Assembly: GCA_002917075.1 (NCBI GenBank)
Contig: NTMA01000055.1
Coordinates: 1-64,000, forward strand
From: Hawksworthiomyces lignivorus
Lineage: Eukaryota > Ascomycota > Sordariomycetes > Ophiostomatales > Ophiostomataceae
DNA length: 64,000 nt
Reading direction: 5' to 3'
Shown: positions 46,319-57,912 of the stretch, one piece after another
How the letters are laid out: every line of letters starts with the position of its first letter
Position numbering within the stretch: the stretch's first letter is position 1
Position numbers and translations under genes: made by a program
The notes under the pieces: model-generated
Database searches by the model: none
Told to the model about the DNA's origin: nothing
What the model saw: the letters and a program-made list of their open reading frames with translations, nothing else

Positions 46319-48265
46319 TTATACACAAGTAATTTTCAGTTTCATCCCTTTCAAAGGTCGAAGACTAGGTCCACTCTTCTGTGGTTCAACCGGCCCCGTA
46401 TTTTCAAATTTAAATTTGCGGACCAGCTCCACCATAACGGCTTTGAATTCAAGCAATGCGAATGATTTGCCGATGCAAATCCGAGGCCCGGTGGAAAAGG
46501 CTTGGAACACGTATGGATCCCTAGCTGCCATAGGGAGGTCATTCCATCGATCAGGGTTAAAATCGTCGGCTGATGAACCCCAAATAGTAGGGTTGAATTG
46601 AGGAACCGCAGGGGCAACCACGATTGAAGTTCCTTTCGGTATTATTACGCCTTCAATTTCAAGGTCTTCGGCTGCTTCTCGAGGAAATCTTGGAGCTGCA
46701 GACTATTAGCAGTGTGATAATTATGCGGTTAACATGGATTTAGTTCGTACCTGGAGGATAGAATCGCAATACCTCTCTAGTAAAGTTATTGAGGTAAACC
46801 AAACCGTCAAGATCACCCTGAGTTGGATTTGGTACCACAATTCCTGTAATTATTTCCGCTCGCAGACGATCTTGGATTTTAGGATAAAGCGTTAGGGCAT
46901 AAAGAGCCCAAACCATCGCACCTGCAGTAGTTTCATGTCCACTCATACAGCTCAGTACGACAGTTATTGCTATGGGGAGTTCTTAAATGTACTTACGCTG
47001 ACATGAAATTCAACAACTGAGTGACATTAGCATGTAATACTCATGGTGTGGATTTTCAGACAAACATACGTATCCGAGCATCTCTTCCTCAGTCCATGTA
47101 TCTTGGCTTTCCTCGATCATGAGAGTGAGAAGATCACGACTGGCTTTATCACCATGGATTTGTCCGCGTTGATATTCATCTTTCCTTCGGCGAATATGTT
47201 CTCTCAGGATGCGCCTGACTTCCAAATTTGCATTGACGTAATTCTTATTGGCTCTGAAAGGTAGAAGGGGCCGTATAGGGACAAATTGATTGACAAAGGA
47301 GATCAAAATCTGCGTTGGTGTGGCAAACTCGAAGATTTTCTCGTAGTTGGTTGCCAGCAGCGATGAATTGGCGAGAGTATTTAGTTCGTATCCTAAAGCA
47401 GCTAATCCTACGATATCCAGCGTTGTCTTGGAAAGAAGTGATGAAACTTTTCTAATTAGCGAAGGTCAATTTATGGCAAGTGAAAGAAGTAGAACTGACC
47501 GTCGATTACATCTTTGCCTTCACCGAGTGACTCTACAATAATAGAAGATGTTTCCTGAGCCTTTCTTTCAAAGAATGGGAGCAATCGCTTAATGTTGCCA
47601 AAAGCAAACGGTGCTTTAGTGAAGTTAATTAGTCTTTATTCGTCAGAATCCGTAACGATAAGACTTACGAATCAAAAGCTTTCTCTGACGTTTATGCTCT
47701 TGTCCTTCCGTAAATAAAATTCCAAATCCAGCTATTTCTCCAACAATTCTTCTCCAGTAAGAAGGTTTCACAAATGAATAGCAGTTGGTTTGGAGAACCG
47801 CCTTTTGCGCACTCGCATTATTGACCATCAAAACCTCTGAATTTAATAACGATAGATATCGTATGAAGGGGCTCTCTGGGTTTTCCTTCATCCATTTAAT
47901 TTCAAGTTCACTTGGGAGAGCATTTATTTGATTCAATGTCTGCCCCAGAAGGAAGGTACCGTCCTGACACTATTAGCTAGGGATGCGTTAAAATGGGCAA
48001 TAGAGCCTACCTTTGGGCCAGGCACGTGTCGAAGAGGCGAAAAGTAGAACGGCCATATCAGAATGTAGAATAAAATGACCGCAACATACTGAATCACTGC
48101 CAAGAAGATCAAGGTTTGCAGCCATTGGACCGATGGAACCAGCATGAAATGGCGAAGTAGAGCCACCTCCACAACAGAAATCGTAATACATTTGGTGAAA
48201 TCCATGAAATTGCTATTTACGGTCGTTCTAGTAAGAATCCCGAGACTATGGGAGCTATAAACCAA
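46319..48265 (-). CDS. Cytochrome P450 monooxygenase
   Basis: Seven exons: 48265-48011, 47963-47669, 47613-47500, 47446-47070, a 20-nt microexon 47016-46997, 46941-46751 and 46695-46319; together 1629 nt, 542 aa. The N-terminus has a membrane anchor (LIFLAVIQYVAVILFYILI) and RHVPGPK. The I-helix reads AGHETTAG, rebuilt across the microexon junction. The K-helix is EVLR, and the heme loop is FSTGPRICIG with the cysteine ligand. All catalytic parts are present, so it appears functional. An ATG about 20 codons in may be the real start. Substrate unknown; it is divergent from the DUF3237 gene and so may be co-regulated. Confidence 0.93.
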
Positions 48266-48683
48266 GCAGCTACAAATTTTTATCTCCTACTTCAACTTTC
48301 TGTACATTATATCGATTATCTGATCTGTCTACGGCTTTCCCAAAGCGGAAGTAGTTCGGCTAGTTGATGGAGCCGAACATTTCGGGATTCCCCCAATAAT
48401 GAGTTTTTCGCCGGTCCCACATGAATGTGGAACGCAGGTTCGGAACTTCAGCACATTTGTGGATCCCAATGTCTTCCCGGAGTTTTTCAATAACATCTTT
48501 AGCTGCCCTATGTGGCGCTGATATCAAGTCATTCGTAGATTAAACGCATTGTTGAAATGATTGTCGGCTTGCACATTAAACCAACCGCTTGCCTGGGACG
48601 ACGAGCTCTTCTAGATCTACTACCTAAGAGTTGCTAGAGCTAATTTCCGAATAACACTTATACAAACCAACCCTTTTAGTAAA
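48266..48683. promoter_or_regulatory. Divergent promoter between P450 and DUF3237 gene
   Basis: 418 bp lie between two divergent start codons. No specific binding site can be named. Confidence 0.4.
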
Positions 48684-49241
48684 ATGGCAACAAGACAGTC
48701 ACCTAGATTGACACATGTATTCGATCTCACTATTAATGGACCCCCTGGGTTCGCGTCCGAAGGGAGCATATATTCCAATCTGAGCGCTGCATATGGTCAG
48801 TTACAAATAAGTGACTCACGGTGCTAGAAAACTACGTTGACGATGCTGCTTCAAGTGTTCGATGGATCTTTGAAATCACCAGATGGAATTATCAATATCC
48901 CTGTGACTGGCGGGACAGACTGGATGAGACTACATCGAGACTATGCCGACATCGATGCGCGAGTTTCCTGCGCAACAAAGCCAGGAACGGAGCCCCAGCT
49001 CAACTGCGACGTGAGTTATCGAGGCAAGATTGCTTTTGAAGGACCGATGAAGGCGCTGTGGAAGGGCGAGAAGAACTCGCTTGACTGGGGAGAGGGCTAT
49101 TACTACACAACACCTATGCTTGAGAGTAGAAGCGAGCAATTGGCATGGGTGAACGAGAAGATATTTCTTGGTATGGGGAAGATTGGTATCACAGATGCTG
49201 GGAATGTGCAAGTTGTGTATCGGATCTTCAAAGTAGATTAA
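48684..49241 (+). CDS. DUF3237-family protein, 5' junction unresolved
   Basis: Exon 1 from ATG 48684 encodes LTINGPPGFASEGSIYSNLS, and the second part (from about 48840) encodes FDGSLKSPDGIINIPVTGG to DYADIDAR and on to the stop at 49241. Both are typical of fungal DUF3237 (UPF0311) proteins, about 150 aa. The donor at 48795-48797 leaves phase 1, but no AG brings the second part into frame, so there may be a one-base frameshift near 48840 or an intron I cannot place. The family has no established reaction but recurs in fungal metabolic clusters. Confidence 0.65.
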
Positions 49242-49342
49242 CCGAAATAGTCTAGTCCATACTCTCAAGTATCAGCAATAGTTTACATGAAATGGATGTA
49301 GCACGTACTAAAGTTACAGCATCTCTATCTAAACGTATGTCT

Positions 49343-50170
49343 TCAAGGCTCATTCTTGGCCGCATCACTGCGGATGCTACTTGCTAAGACTCCACTTCCC
49401 TTAGTTTCCTCTCCCTCCGGCTGATAATCATTGTGAATGGCCTTCAACAGGTAGTATGTATCACCGACAAGTTGACAGCCAAACATTCCCAATGGTGTCC
49501 AGAATCCCAAAGCACCGTTCCAAGCAAAGGGGCCGATCTTTGTGACGTGAATAGCTGCTGAAAAGATGAACCAGAACGGGATTATAAAATTAGCAACCGC
49601 CATACCCTTGGGATAGAGCGGTTTCTCTCTAGTATCCAATAGGATGGCGTAAGCCCAGCTCCAGCATAACGGAAAGAAAGACGAGAATGGCATTATAGCA
49701 AAGATCCAGAAGGAATCATTTGCGAGTTCGAGTAGCGCCGGGTCTCTATCTTTTCGAAATGCAGCCACTGCCAGTTGCATTCCAGGTAGAAAGAAACCAA
49801 TTGTAGAAGCTGTTCCAGCGGCAAGTTGCAACTGCAGCAAAACCCAAGGGATGTTCGGAATGCGCTGCATTTGGTCCGCTATCACACAGTAAAATGGAAT
49901 AAAGAAAGCACCTGAGAACATCATAAGAGCGCTACCAACATGTATGCCAGTTGAATGGGATTGATAATGTTCGAGAGATCGTTCGGAAGACCACCAAGGG
50001 CGCATTGGTGGCAGGAAATCCGAGGCGATAAAACAAAAGAGGAAAAATGCCCCACAAATCGGACCACATAGGGCGCATGCATAGTGTAAGTTCTTTGGCT
50101 TCAGTGGTCCAGTTGTTGCAAGCTGACCCAGCCAAAGGTCAAATTGTTGCCATTTTCTTCTGAAAGCCAT
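49343..50170 (-). CDS. Polytopic integral membrane protein of unknown function
   Basis: 275 aa without introns, with about six hydrophobic segments (around residues 33-52, 79-100, 110-128, 150-172, 190-208, 218-240). The conserved-looking parts are HYACALCGPICGAFFLFCF, LPPMRPWW near residue 55 and FAWNGALGFWTP near 225. I believe similar proteins occur in other filamentous fungi, often beside metabolic genes, but I know no assigned function. It could be a transporter or a membrane-bound enzyme. Intact. Confidence 0.75.
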   Translation of the reverse strand: MAFRRKWQQFDLWLGQLATTGPLKPKNLHYACALCGPICGAFFLFCFIASDFLPPMRPWWSSERSLEHYQSHSTGIHVGSALMMFSGAFFIPFYCVIADQMQRIPNIPWVLLQLQLAAGTASTIGFFLPGMQLAVAAFRKDRDPALLELANDSFWIFAIMPFSSFFPLCWSWAYAILLDTREKPLYPKGMAVANFIIPFWFIFSAAIHVTKIGPFAWNGALGFWTPLGMFGCQLVGDTYYLLKAIHNDYQPEGEETKGSGVLASSIRSDAAKNEP

Positions 50171-51074
50171 GATATCAAATTCGACGGTAATAGTTGTGAA
50201 ATATTATAAGATATTAGTGATAAACGCTAGGATGAATGGTGCTGGAATGTGATGAGCAATAATCACGACTAATATATTAGTAAATATTACTATGTAACGC
50301 GAGTTGCATATATTCGCCGAAAGAAATCGACTTGATTTTCCAGTCTACTGTGCTCTCCTATGCCGAAAATGCTAATCCTAGAAAAGCTCCGAATACCAAC
50401 CCGAAGCCGGCAAATAGATTTTTAAGTAGTAAAACTTTTCCCCTCTTTAAAATCTGTATGTTAATTAGTTGTTCCAGTCATTAATGTCTGTACTGCATAA
50501 AATTCTGCGAGTCGGGGGACTGGGACATTCAGTTGAATGTAAGTTATGCAAATTAAAAACCGAAGCCTAATTTATCCTTTTTAGAAAAAGCTGCTAGTAA
50601 TAAATTTAGTGGCAATTTAAAGCTTGTAGAATTTCCGAGAGTAGCATTTACCAGAAGCTTTTAGCACTTTTTTTCAGAGAGGTAATACATTGGAACTGAT
50701 AAAAGCCATGTATACTAAATATAAAAGTCCGAATTCGTGTATATTCATCTGCTGCTAGCAAATAGTAAACATTAGTAGAGGAAACTCTAGGTCAAATTGT
50801 CTACTATACGATATTTTGTATGAGCGTGATGGTGGTTACAAAAGCCCTAAAATAGTCAACATGTTTATTATAGTTTATGTGTAGAATACTAGGCATGATC
50901 AAGGAATATCTACCCTCAGCTCAAAGAATTCTTTTACTCAATCTTCACGAACTAGGAAAGTCTAACGCAAATATTGATTTTCAACTTTTGAATAATTTGA
51001 TCTGTACTAAATTAAACAAATGAAGTATTTTTTTTATGAAAGCAGTCTCTTGTAAATCTCTAATCAATTCTTGC
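50171..51074. other. Intergenic AT-rich DNA
   Basis: Strongly AT-rich, no gene or repeat recognised. It holds the promoter of the membrane-protein gene. Confidence 0.6.
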
Positions 51075-53524
51075 TCAAAGTCGAGCCTGGACGCCATATT
51101 CCTCTGTTTTGTGTGACTCTTCCACCTGATAATATTTTTCATATAGACACAAGCTATCAGGGTTGGCGACTACGCTTGAGTCTATCTTGCGACCGCAAAT
51201 GATATTCTTTACCATAATCTCCAGCTTCTTTCCCACGTTCGAGTATGGTATATCGTCAACGTAGAAAACATACTTCGGAACATGGCGCTTGCTCAGACTT
51301 ATACCAATTTTGTGTTTGATATTTTCCTTCAAATAATTTGTTCTAGGCGTTCCCGGCTTTAGTTTTAAAAATAATACGACGGATTCATCTCGGTCGTGTT
51401 GCCGCCTCTGCCCAACGCAGATGGAATCCTCGACCTCTACGAAATGGCGGACAACATTGTATATCTCTGCCGAGCCAAATCGAACTCCGGAAGGATTTAG
51501 AACACCGTCACTGGGAAAAAGTTAGACGCAAATTTTATATGATTTAGTGAGCATATACGTACGATCTTCCAAGCATCTGTATGCCACCTGTTTGGGGATT
51601 AACTCGAATTAGGTCGCCTTGCACCCAGACGTCCGGAAAAATAGAGAAATATGCAGCTTTATATTTGGCCACACCATTATCGCCCCAGAATGCTAATGGT
51701 TGACTCGGAAAAGGCTGCGTACACACAAGTTCACCTGGCTCATCTCCAGTAACTTGTCTGCCTTCTTTGGATACTGGATCATAAACGTCGACCGCCATTC
51801 CCAGCGACTTCCCCGAGATCTCATCAGCATGGACAGGAGTAAGAGGATTCCCCGTGACAACTAGTGACAATTAGTCTCCAATTTAACCTAATCAGAGAAT
51901 TTAAAGTGAGTCTCACAAGAACAAGCACAATCCGTGCCACCGCTGCCCGATATGAGCTGAATCCTCGGAGGAAATCCAGTCTCGTAGAACCACTTTGCAA
52001 CGTCAGAAGGCAATACTGAACCGGTTGATGTGACCTTTCTTAGTGACGTGAGATCAAATTGGTCCCCTGCAGCGTATTAGCAGATATTTTATCATCTTTT
52101 GACGAACTTACTGACTTGGCTTGATTTTGTTGTCCATTAAGTCGGTGAGATACTTCGCTGAGGTACCAAACACCGTCACTCTTAACTTAGCTAACAAGCT
52201 AGATAAGAATGTGACATCAGGGAATAAAGGCGACCCATCTAGAACAACAATTTTGGCTCCTGTACTCAACGAAGTGAGCAGGAAAGCCCACATAATCCAC
52301 GCTGTCTGAAAAACAAAGTTTAGTAGAAGAACAAGAAAACGCAACATTCTAACATATCCTCTTTATAGTAACGCACCGTAGTATACTGAAAGATAATGTC
52401 GCCTTTAATGACACCAATCTGCATGATGTAGTCCTTTTTGATCTGCAACATTGTTCCCTGGGTGAAATTAGATATAACGAAGAACTAGCAAAAGTTATTT
52501 AGGTCAATTTACCCCTGCACTATGTAAAATGCATTTAGGAGAACCCGTCTAAATGATTTCTTAGTTGTAGTTATTACATTGCTTCAGTTGAGTTATACTT
52601 GCCGTTCCAGATGAGTAGAAGATAAATGCTGGGTGGCCGAAAGGTAATTGCTCGAATTGAAGCGATGGATATTTGGTGGACGCTGTAAATGTTGGCAAAT
52701 CTATCATTTTGGAAAATTCAGACTCAAGACTTTTGACTTGTGTCGTGAGAATGATGCGTTCGAGGCTCCGTCCGTTTGAAACCTGCGCGGCCCAAGATCT
52801 TATGGTTTCGCATAGGTCTCGCACTTTTCCGTTGTACTGAACAAACGAGGATGCGAAGACCAGCTTCGGATCAATTTGCAGGATGCGGTCAAGTATTGCT
52901 TTTGACTCAAAATCGGGTGAAACAGATGACCAGATGGCGCCGACTGAAAGTGTAGCAAGGCACATGGCAATGGCTAATCCTGACGTAGAAATAACCGCGG
53001 CAACTCGGTCACCTTTTTGTACGCCTTGAGCCCTCATTGCTGCGGCGATAGCCTGAACATTATCGTAAAGTTCTCCCCATGTCACTGCATGAGGCTCTAG
53101 TGAGCCTTCTTGTACATCAAAAAGCGCAACTTCAGATCGTTGTCGATTTTCCAAAATACTCCCCGCAAAGTTCATTCGCGCCCCAGGGAAGAAGACTGGA
53201 CTCGGAAACATTTTCTGCTAGGTTCGGAGTAAGCGATTGCCAAATACCCAAGTAGCTACAAGAAGCTTAATATCTGCTCACCTTCGTCTCGGTTTCAAAT
53301 GTGCTTAACGGAGACTTTGTAGGACGCATGTCAAGGGCATCAAAAAGCTCTTTCCAAAACTCTCCAGTTGTATCTGGATCTACAGACCAGTTATGGATAT
53401 CATCGTAGCTAGAGAGAGATAGATTGTATTTTCTGTTCACGTGGTCGTGAAACTTGGCCAGCGGCGATTTGGTCAGGTCATCATCTGACGGCTTCCAGAG
53501 AATGGGGTTCTGTAATTGTGACAT
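51075..53524 (-). CDS. Acetoacetyl-CoA synthetase-like acyl-CoA ligase (ANL superfamily)
   Basis: Eight exons: 53524-53282, 53214-52603, 52548-52513, 52457-52377, 52305-52116, 52066-51917, 51860-51563, 51510-51075; 2046 nt, 681 aa. The N-terminus (PILWKPSDDDLTKSPLAKF) and FFPGARMNFA are typical of acetoacetyl-CoA synthetases. The AMP-binding P-loop YSSGTTGSPK appears only if intron 2 uses a GC donor (GCAAGT) at 52602. Further motifs are SGSGGTD, WVQGDLIR and the C-terminal catalytic lysine in SNVGKKLE. It activates a beta-keto or other short carboxylic acid to its CoA thioester with ATP. In this cluster it could prime the polyketide synthase or recycle acyl fragments (inference). Appears functional. 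Confidence 0.9.
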
Positions 53525-54289
53525 CTTTGCGTTACAATACTGAGACGGGGACGAAAATCTGAGAAACTCTAAAGCCCACTATGAATCTGCACGATAATGG
53601 TGGCAACAACGAGAGCGTAGTCATAAAATTCATGTTAGCCTATGAGGAGGGCAATTTGTACGCAACCTAGAGAAACGCAGCTGAACAGAATGAGATAAAA
53701 CTTCGTCTCCCTTACATTCTTCAAACTACCCTTGTCATGATTCGGGCCAGGAGTACCGAAGCCGAGGTCCGGATGCTTTCCGAGTGGAAGAAAGGTCTTA
53801 CCGAGCCGATGAGCGTGTTTCACTCAGTTAGTTCTTGCAACACATTTAGTAGAAAGAAGAATACAAGTACCTCTAGACAGGAAAAAGTATTAATTTGAAA
53901 AGAATTCAAATATTCTAGTTGATAATCTCCAGTCCGCTACCTTGGCATCGACGCATTAACCTAGACAAGAACACTTTAAGAATTAAAAAATGCTAAAGAC
54001 AACCAGCCTTTAGATTTGTTTTATTTAAAACTAAGTCATAAAGAATAGTATATGAAAGAATATTATATTTCTTTATTGGCTTTTATAGTACTTCAACAGG
54101 AATATAAATTCAAATTATATTAGAAGACAGTTCTTTTGCACGTGTAAAAAAGTAGCATTGATCCCTGCATGAGGCTAATGATGATTTCCGAAGCATAGCA
54201 GATGAAGTTGCAAATCCTCTGCCATATCAATTAGAGGTATATCCGCTGTTACTGTCAGCTTCTATATGATACGGTCATGACATTTTAAC
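53525..54289. other. Intergenic AT-rich DNA
   Basis: Promoter of the CoA ligase and 3' side of the SDR. A small open frame at 53635-53823 has no similarity I recognise. Confidence 0.55.
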
Positions 54290-55399
54290 TCACCCGTCAA
54301 CAACCAAAGTAGCTCCAGTCATGAAACTGCTCATTGGTGATGCCAGAAAGACTATGGCTTCTGCAACCTCTTCAGGGTTTGCTAGTCGACCCATGGGAAC
54401 CTTTGCAATCTCTCTGCGCATGACATCGCTTTCAGAGACTGCAGTTTCCATTGCTACCGTCTTAATATACCTGCTCATTTCGAGGTGTGAGCAAAAATAT
54501 AATATAGAAAGGTAGACCGGTAAAAGGACCTACCCAGGGCATATGGCGTTTATACGGATACCATCTTTCGCATAAGTGTTGGAATCCTAGTCAGATAATT
54601 TCACTGTCAGTATCAAGGCGTGAATCTGAATATTTGTTGCCGAACTACTTAGTACACTTGCATTCTTGGTTATAGCAATCACCCCATGCTTACTTTCGAT
54701 GTAGACCAGTTAGTAATCAAGAGACCGAGTTACCTCGTGCAGAGAATCATTTTTGTTACCTAGAATTATAGGGCGCCGCCGGAGTCCATGTAGCGGCTCC
54801 AGAAAGCCCGAATATTGATGACATATTGACTATGACTCCTCGAGTTTCCACCCCTGGTCTATTATAAAATGTCAGATGAGATTCATGGAGAACAGGAGAC
54901 ACTTAGTCCTACCGCACTTAGATTGGCTCCTGTGAGATCATCTTTTTTAGCTCCTCTCTCTGAGACAGCCACAGACCGATCATGTTTACGTCAATGACTT
55001 TTCGATAATCATCTACGGAGATGTCTGTTGATGGTTTGATAGGCCCGCCCACCCCAGCATTGTTAATTGCGATGTCAATTCTACCGAAGGTATTTGCGAC
55101 CGTTTCAATAGCTTTAGTTATGGAATTTTCGTCGCTGACATCAGCCGTAACCTTCAATACTTCTGTCTTGTCGTTTACCTCTTCCCAAATCAAAGCGCCT
55201 GTACTTCCTAGGCCGGCTTCATTTACATCAATCAAAGCCAACTTTTGGACCCCGTAACGAGCAAGAATCACACTTGTCGCCTGACCAATGCCTTCATGTA
55301 TTTCGGTTAGTAGTTGTCTGAGAACATTGGTGGCATTAGCAGAATTTTACCTGATCCGGCCCCAGTGACGACCGCTGATCCCCTAAGAAGTGTCGGCAT
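54290..55399 (-). pseudogene. Short-chain dehydrogenase with one in-frame stop
   Basis: Six exons (55399-55351, 55291-54913, 54858-54760, 54692-54656, 54586-54534, 54470-54290) sum to 798 nt, 265 codons plus stop. All junctions close in frame: TGAGSGIG across intron 1, NNAGVGGP, the catalytic YNSSK across intron 3, RINAICPG, and the usual GRLANPEEVAEAIVFLAS to MTGATLVVDG end. The only defect is TAA at 54920-54918, six bases upstream of the second donor; CAA would restore Gln. It may be a newly dead gene, an assembly error, or use an alternative splice site. The enzyme would be an NAD(P)-dependent alcohol/ketone oxidoreductase. Confidence 0.8.
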
Positions 55400-55842
55400 A
55401 TCTAGTGCTAGGTACTACTAATTTGTGGTACTTCACTTGTCAAGATAGATGTGCTGGTCATACGATGGTTCTTTTAAGTGGAGGTAGGTGGCCTAAATTC
55501 CTATGTAGGCAATGCAAGGTAGTTAAGCGTTTAGTGGGCGTCGGAAGCTCTAGAATAAATGTTAGCGACAACCACAGCGTCGTTCAATTCCGAGATGCCA
55601 ATGTGCATTAGTTTTGCTTCGGAGATAAATTTCCACCGGCAAACACAAAGGTGCAAGCCGAGAGATGGTACTCTTCGGCCCGATCAGGAGAGTAACGGGA
55701 CTTGCAAAATATGTGGCAATTGGTGGCATTGGCATAATATAATCGTTTCTATTTACTTCAAAGTGCTGCACTAGGGATGCAATGATTATGTCGAATCAAC
55801 TGCCTTGCGTCCGAGGCATAATCTTGGGATCTGGTATCAACC
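55400..55842. promoter_or_regulatory. Divergent promoter between SDR and phenol-hydroxylase-like gene
   Basis: 443 bp between divergent start codons at 55399 and 55843. No binding site is evident. Confidence 0.4.
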
Positions 55843-57912
55843 ATGGCGAAAAGCACAAACGATAATCATGGAACCATCGAGCATTTTGACCAGGGCACTG
55901 TTCTCATCGCAGGAGGTGGTCCCGTTGGCCTCATGGTCGCCACTGTGCTAGCACATTATGGAGTTCATTCTGTTGTGCTTGAGCGCAACCATTCAACTAC
56001 AAAGTTAGCTACCTATCCCGTGATAAATGCTGCCTATAATGCTGACTCTTGATATAGATGGCCAAAGATGGACCTGACCAATTCCAGATCAATGGAGTTA
56101 CTGGCAATATTGGGCCTGGCAGATGCTGTTAGAAAGATTGGTAAGTTGCCTAAGATGTTGATAGAATGACAAGTTGTGATTGTTGACATTGAGATTAGGT
56201 GTACCAGATACTGCTCCTTCAAATGTCTATATGACAACCGGGCTTCACAATTCTAGACCCATTAAGAGCTGGGAGTACCCATCCGTCCGCGAAATTCGAG
56301 ATCGGTGTCGAACCGAGAATGATGGCACTACTGCTTCTGAGCCATGGCAAAGAATATCACAATCCTTGTTCGAGAGATTACTCAAAGACCGATGCGACCA
56401 AAGTGATAAGATTGAATGCCGGTTCGGCTGGAAAGTAGAGAGATGCGTCGAGACAGAGCAGGCCATTTCGGTTGACGTTATTCATATCCATTCTAAAAAG
56501 AGGATGAGACTTTCTGCACAATTTATGGTAGGATGCGATGGAGCATCCAGCAGGACGAGGCGTGACATGCAGATTCCCCTTGATGGCAGACCGGTGTAAG
56601 TCCAGTCAGCTGTGGCCTCTAATGGAGAATAATACTAACAAAAAGGGGTTAAAAGACCAGGCTATACTCTATTAGTACATTTTAAATCGAGGGATCTAAC
56701 CAAGCTTTTCAAATTTGGACCGTTCTGGCACCTCTTCATCTTTACTGATGCCGGATTGCACGCTGCAGCCATTTGTCAAGACGATGAGGACACATTCACA
56801 ACACATCTATTATTACCTTTAGATGCCGATCATGAGTCAATAGATTCACACGAAGCCATTTACAGGGCCTTAGGTGGTCTAAACGGTGCCTTCGAGGTAA
56901 ACATCGACGAGATTCTCGTGAGATCAACTTACCGACATAGCATCGCTGTGGCTCGGACGTACCGTAGCTCTTTGGGCAAAGTCTTTTTAGCGGGAGATTC
57001 GGCCCATCAGAACATTCCCACAGGCGGTTACGGTATGAATACAGTGAGTTCTAAGAATGCACCTGACTAGAATCTATACGATACACGGTCTAAATGAAAT
57101 GTACAGGGTATCGGTGATGCCTTTGATATTGGGTGGAAGTTGTCAGCCGTAATCAAAAAGAATGCTGGACCAGCATTACTAGACTCATATGAAGAAGAAA
57201 GACGACCTATTGCGCTGAGCTCTATTGAGCGCTCTGGTGTCCACATATTGCCATGACTGAAATTTTAGGAGGAAAAGCTGCACTCCTGGAAGGAAATTCC
57301 ATTGAAGGACAGTTGCTGCAACAAAAAATTGCTGAGCATTACAGAAAAAATAACGGAGAGAATACTGATCTCGGTGTCGAGATGGACCACCGTCACAAGT
57401 CCAGTGTCTATCCCAAACAAGCCGATAACGAGGGCGAAGAGCCGCCATGTATACCGTCGCAGTATACTCCAAGCACATTCCCAGGTTCAAGAGCTCCACA
57501 TGTCTTCCTCCAGGATGGTAGCTCCATTTTCGACCAATATGGACTTTACTGGACGTTGATACAATTCACTGGTGAAGTTAACCCTGATTTGCCCCATAGT
57601 CTACTAGTTAGCGCAGAAGACTATGGTATGCCACTACGACATGTTGTGCTGAAAGATGAAAAGACTGCACGGCACATATGGCAATATCCACTAGTATTGG
57701 TTCGTCCAGACGGACATGTGGTATGGCGCGGCCAGACCGCTCCAGATGCTGAGACAGCAAGTCGGATCGTCAAAGTAGCCACTGGAAGAGAGAAACAGTC
57801 ATCTACGTATTTTAATGGCGGGGCCGTTTCAAAATCATTCACCTCGACCACGATGGCTGAAAGCCAGGTGCAGGAATATAAGCTAGAGCATATGGGAGCG
57901 ATGCAGATGTAA
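55843..57912 (+). pseudogene. FAD monooxygenase (phenol 2-monooxygenase type) with probable frameshifts
   Basis: Exons 55843-56003, 56058-56140, 56199-56595, 56646-57043 and 57107-57912 encode a nearly complete aromatic monooxygenase: FAD motif LIAGGGPVGLM, KWPKMDLTNSRSMELL after splicing, GCDGASSRTR (the DG motif), then GDSAHQNIPTGGYGMNT and GIGDAFDIGWKL. A C-terminal thioredoxin-like part ends with LVRPDGHVVWRG. Two places do not close: the intron at 56596-56645 leaves the frame off by one, and near 57245 the frame changes between ERSGVH and MTEILGG. Without these it would be about 620 aa. It hydroxylates phenolic rings; here it is likely non-functional unless splicing is unusual. Confidence 0.82.
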
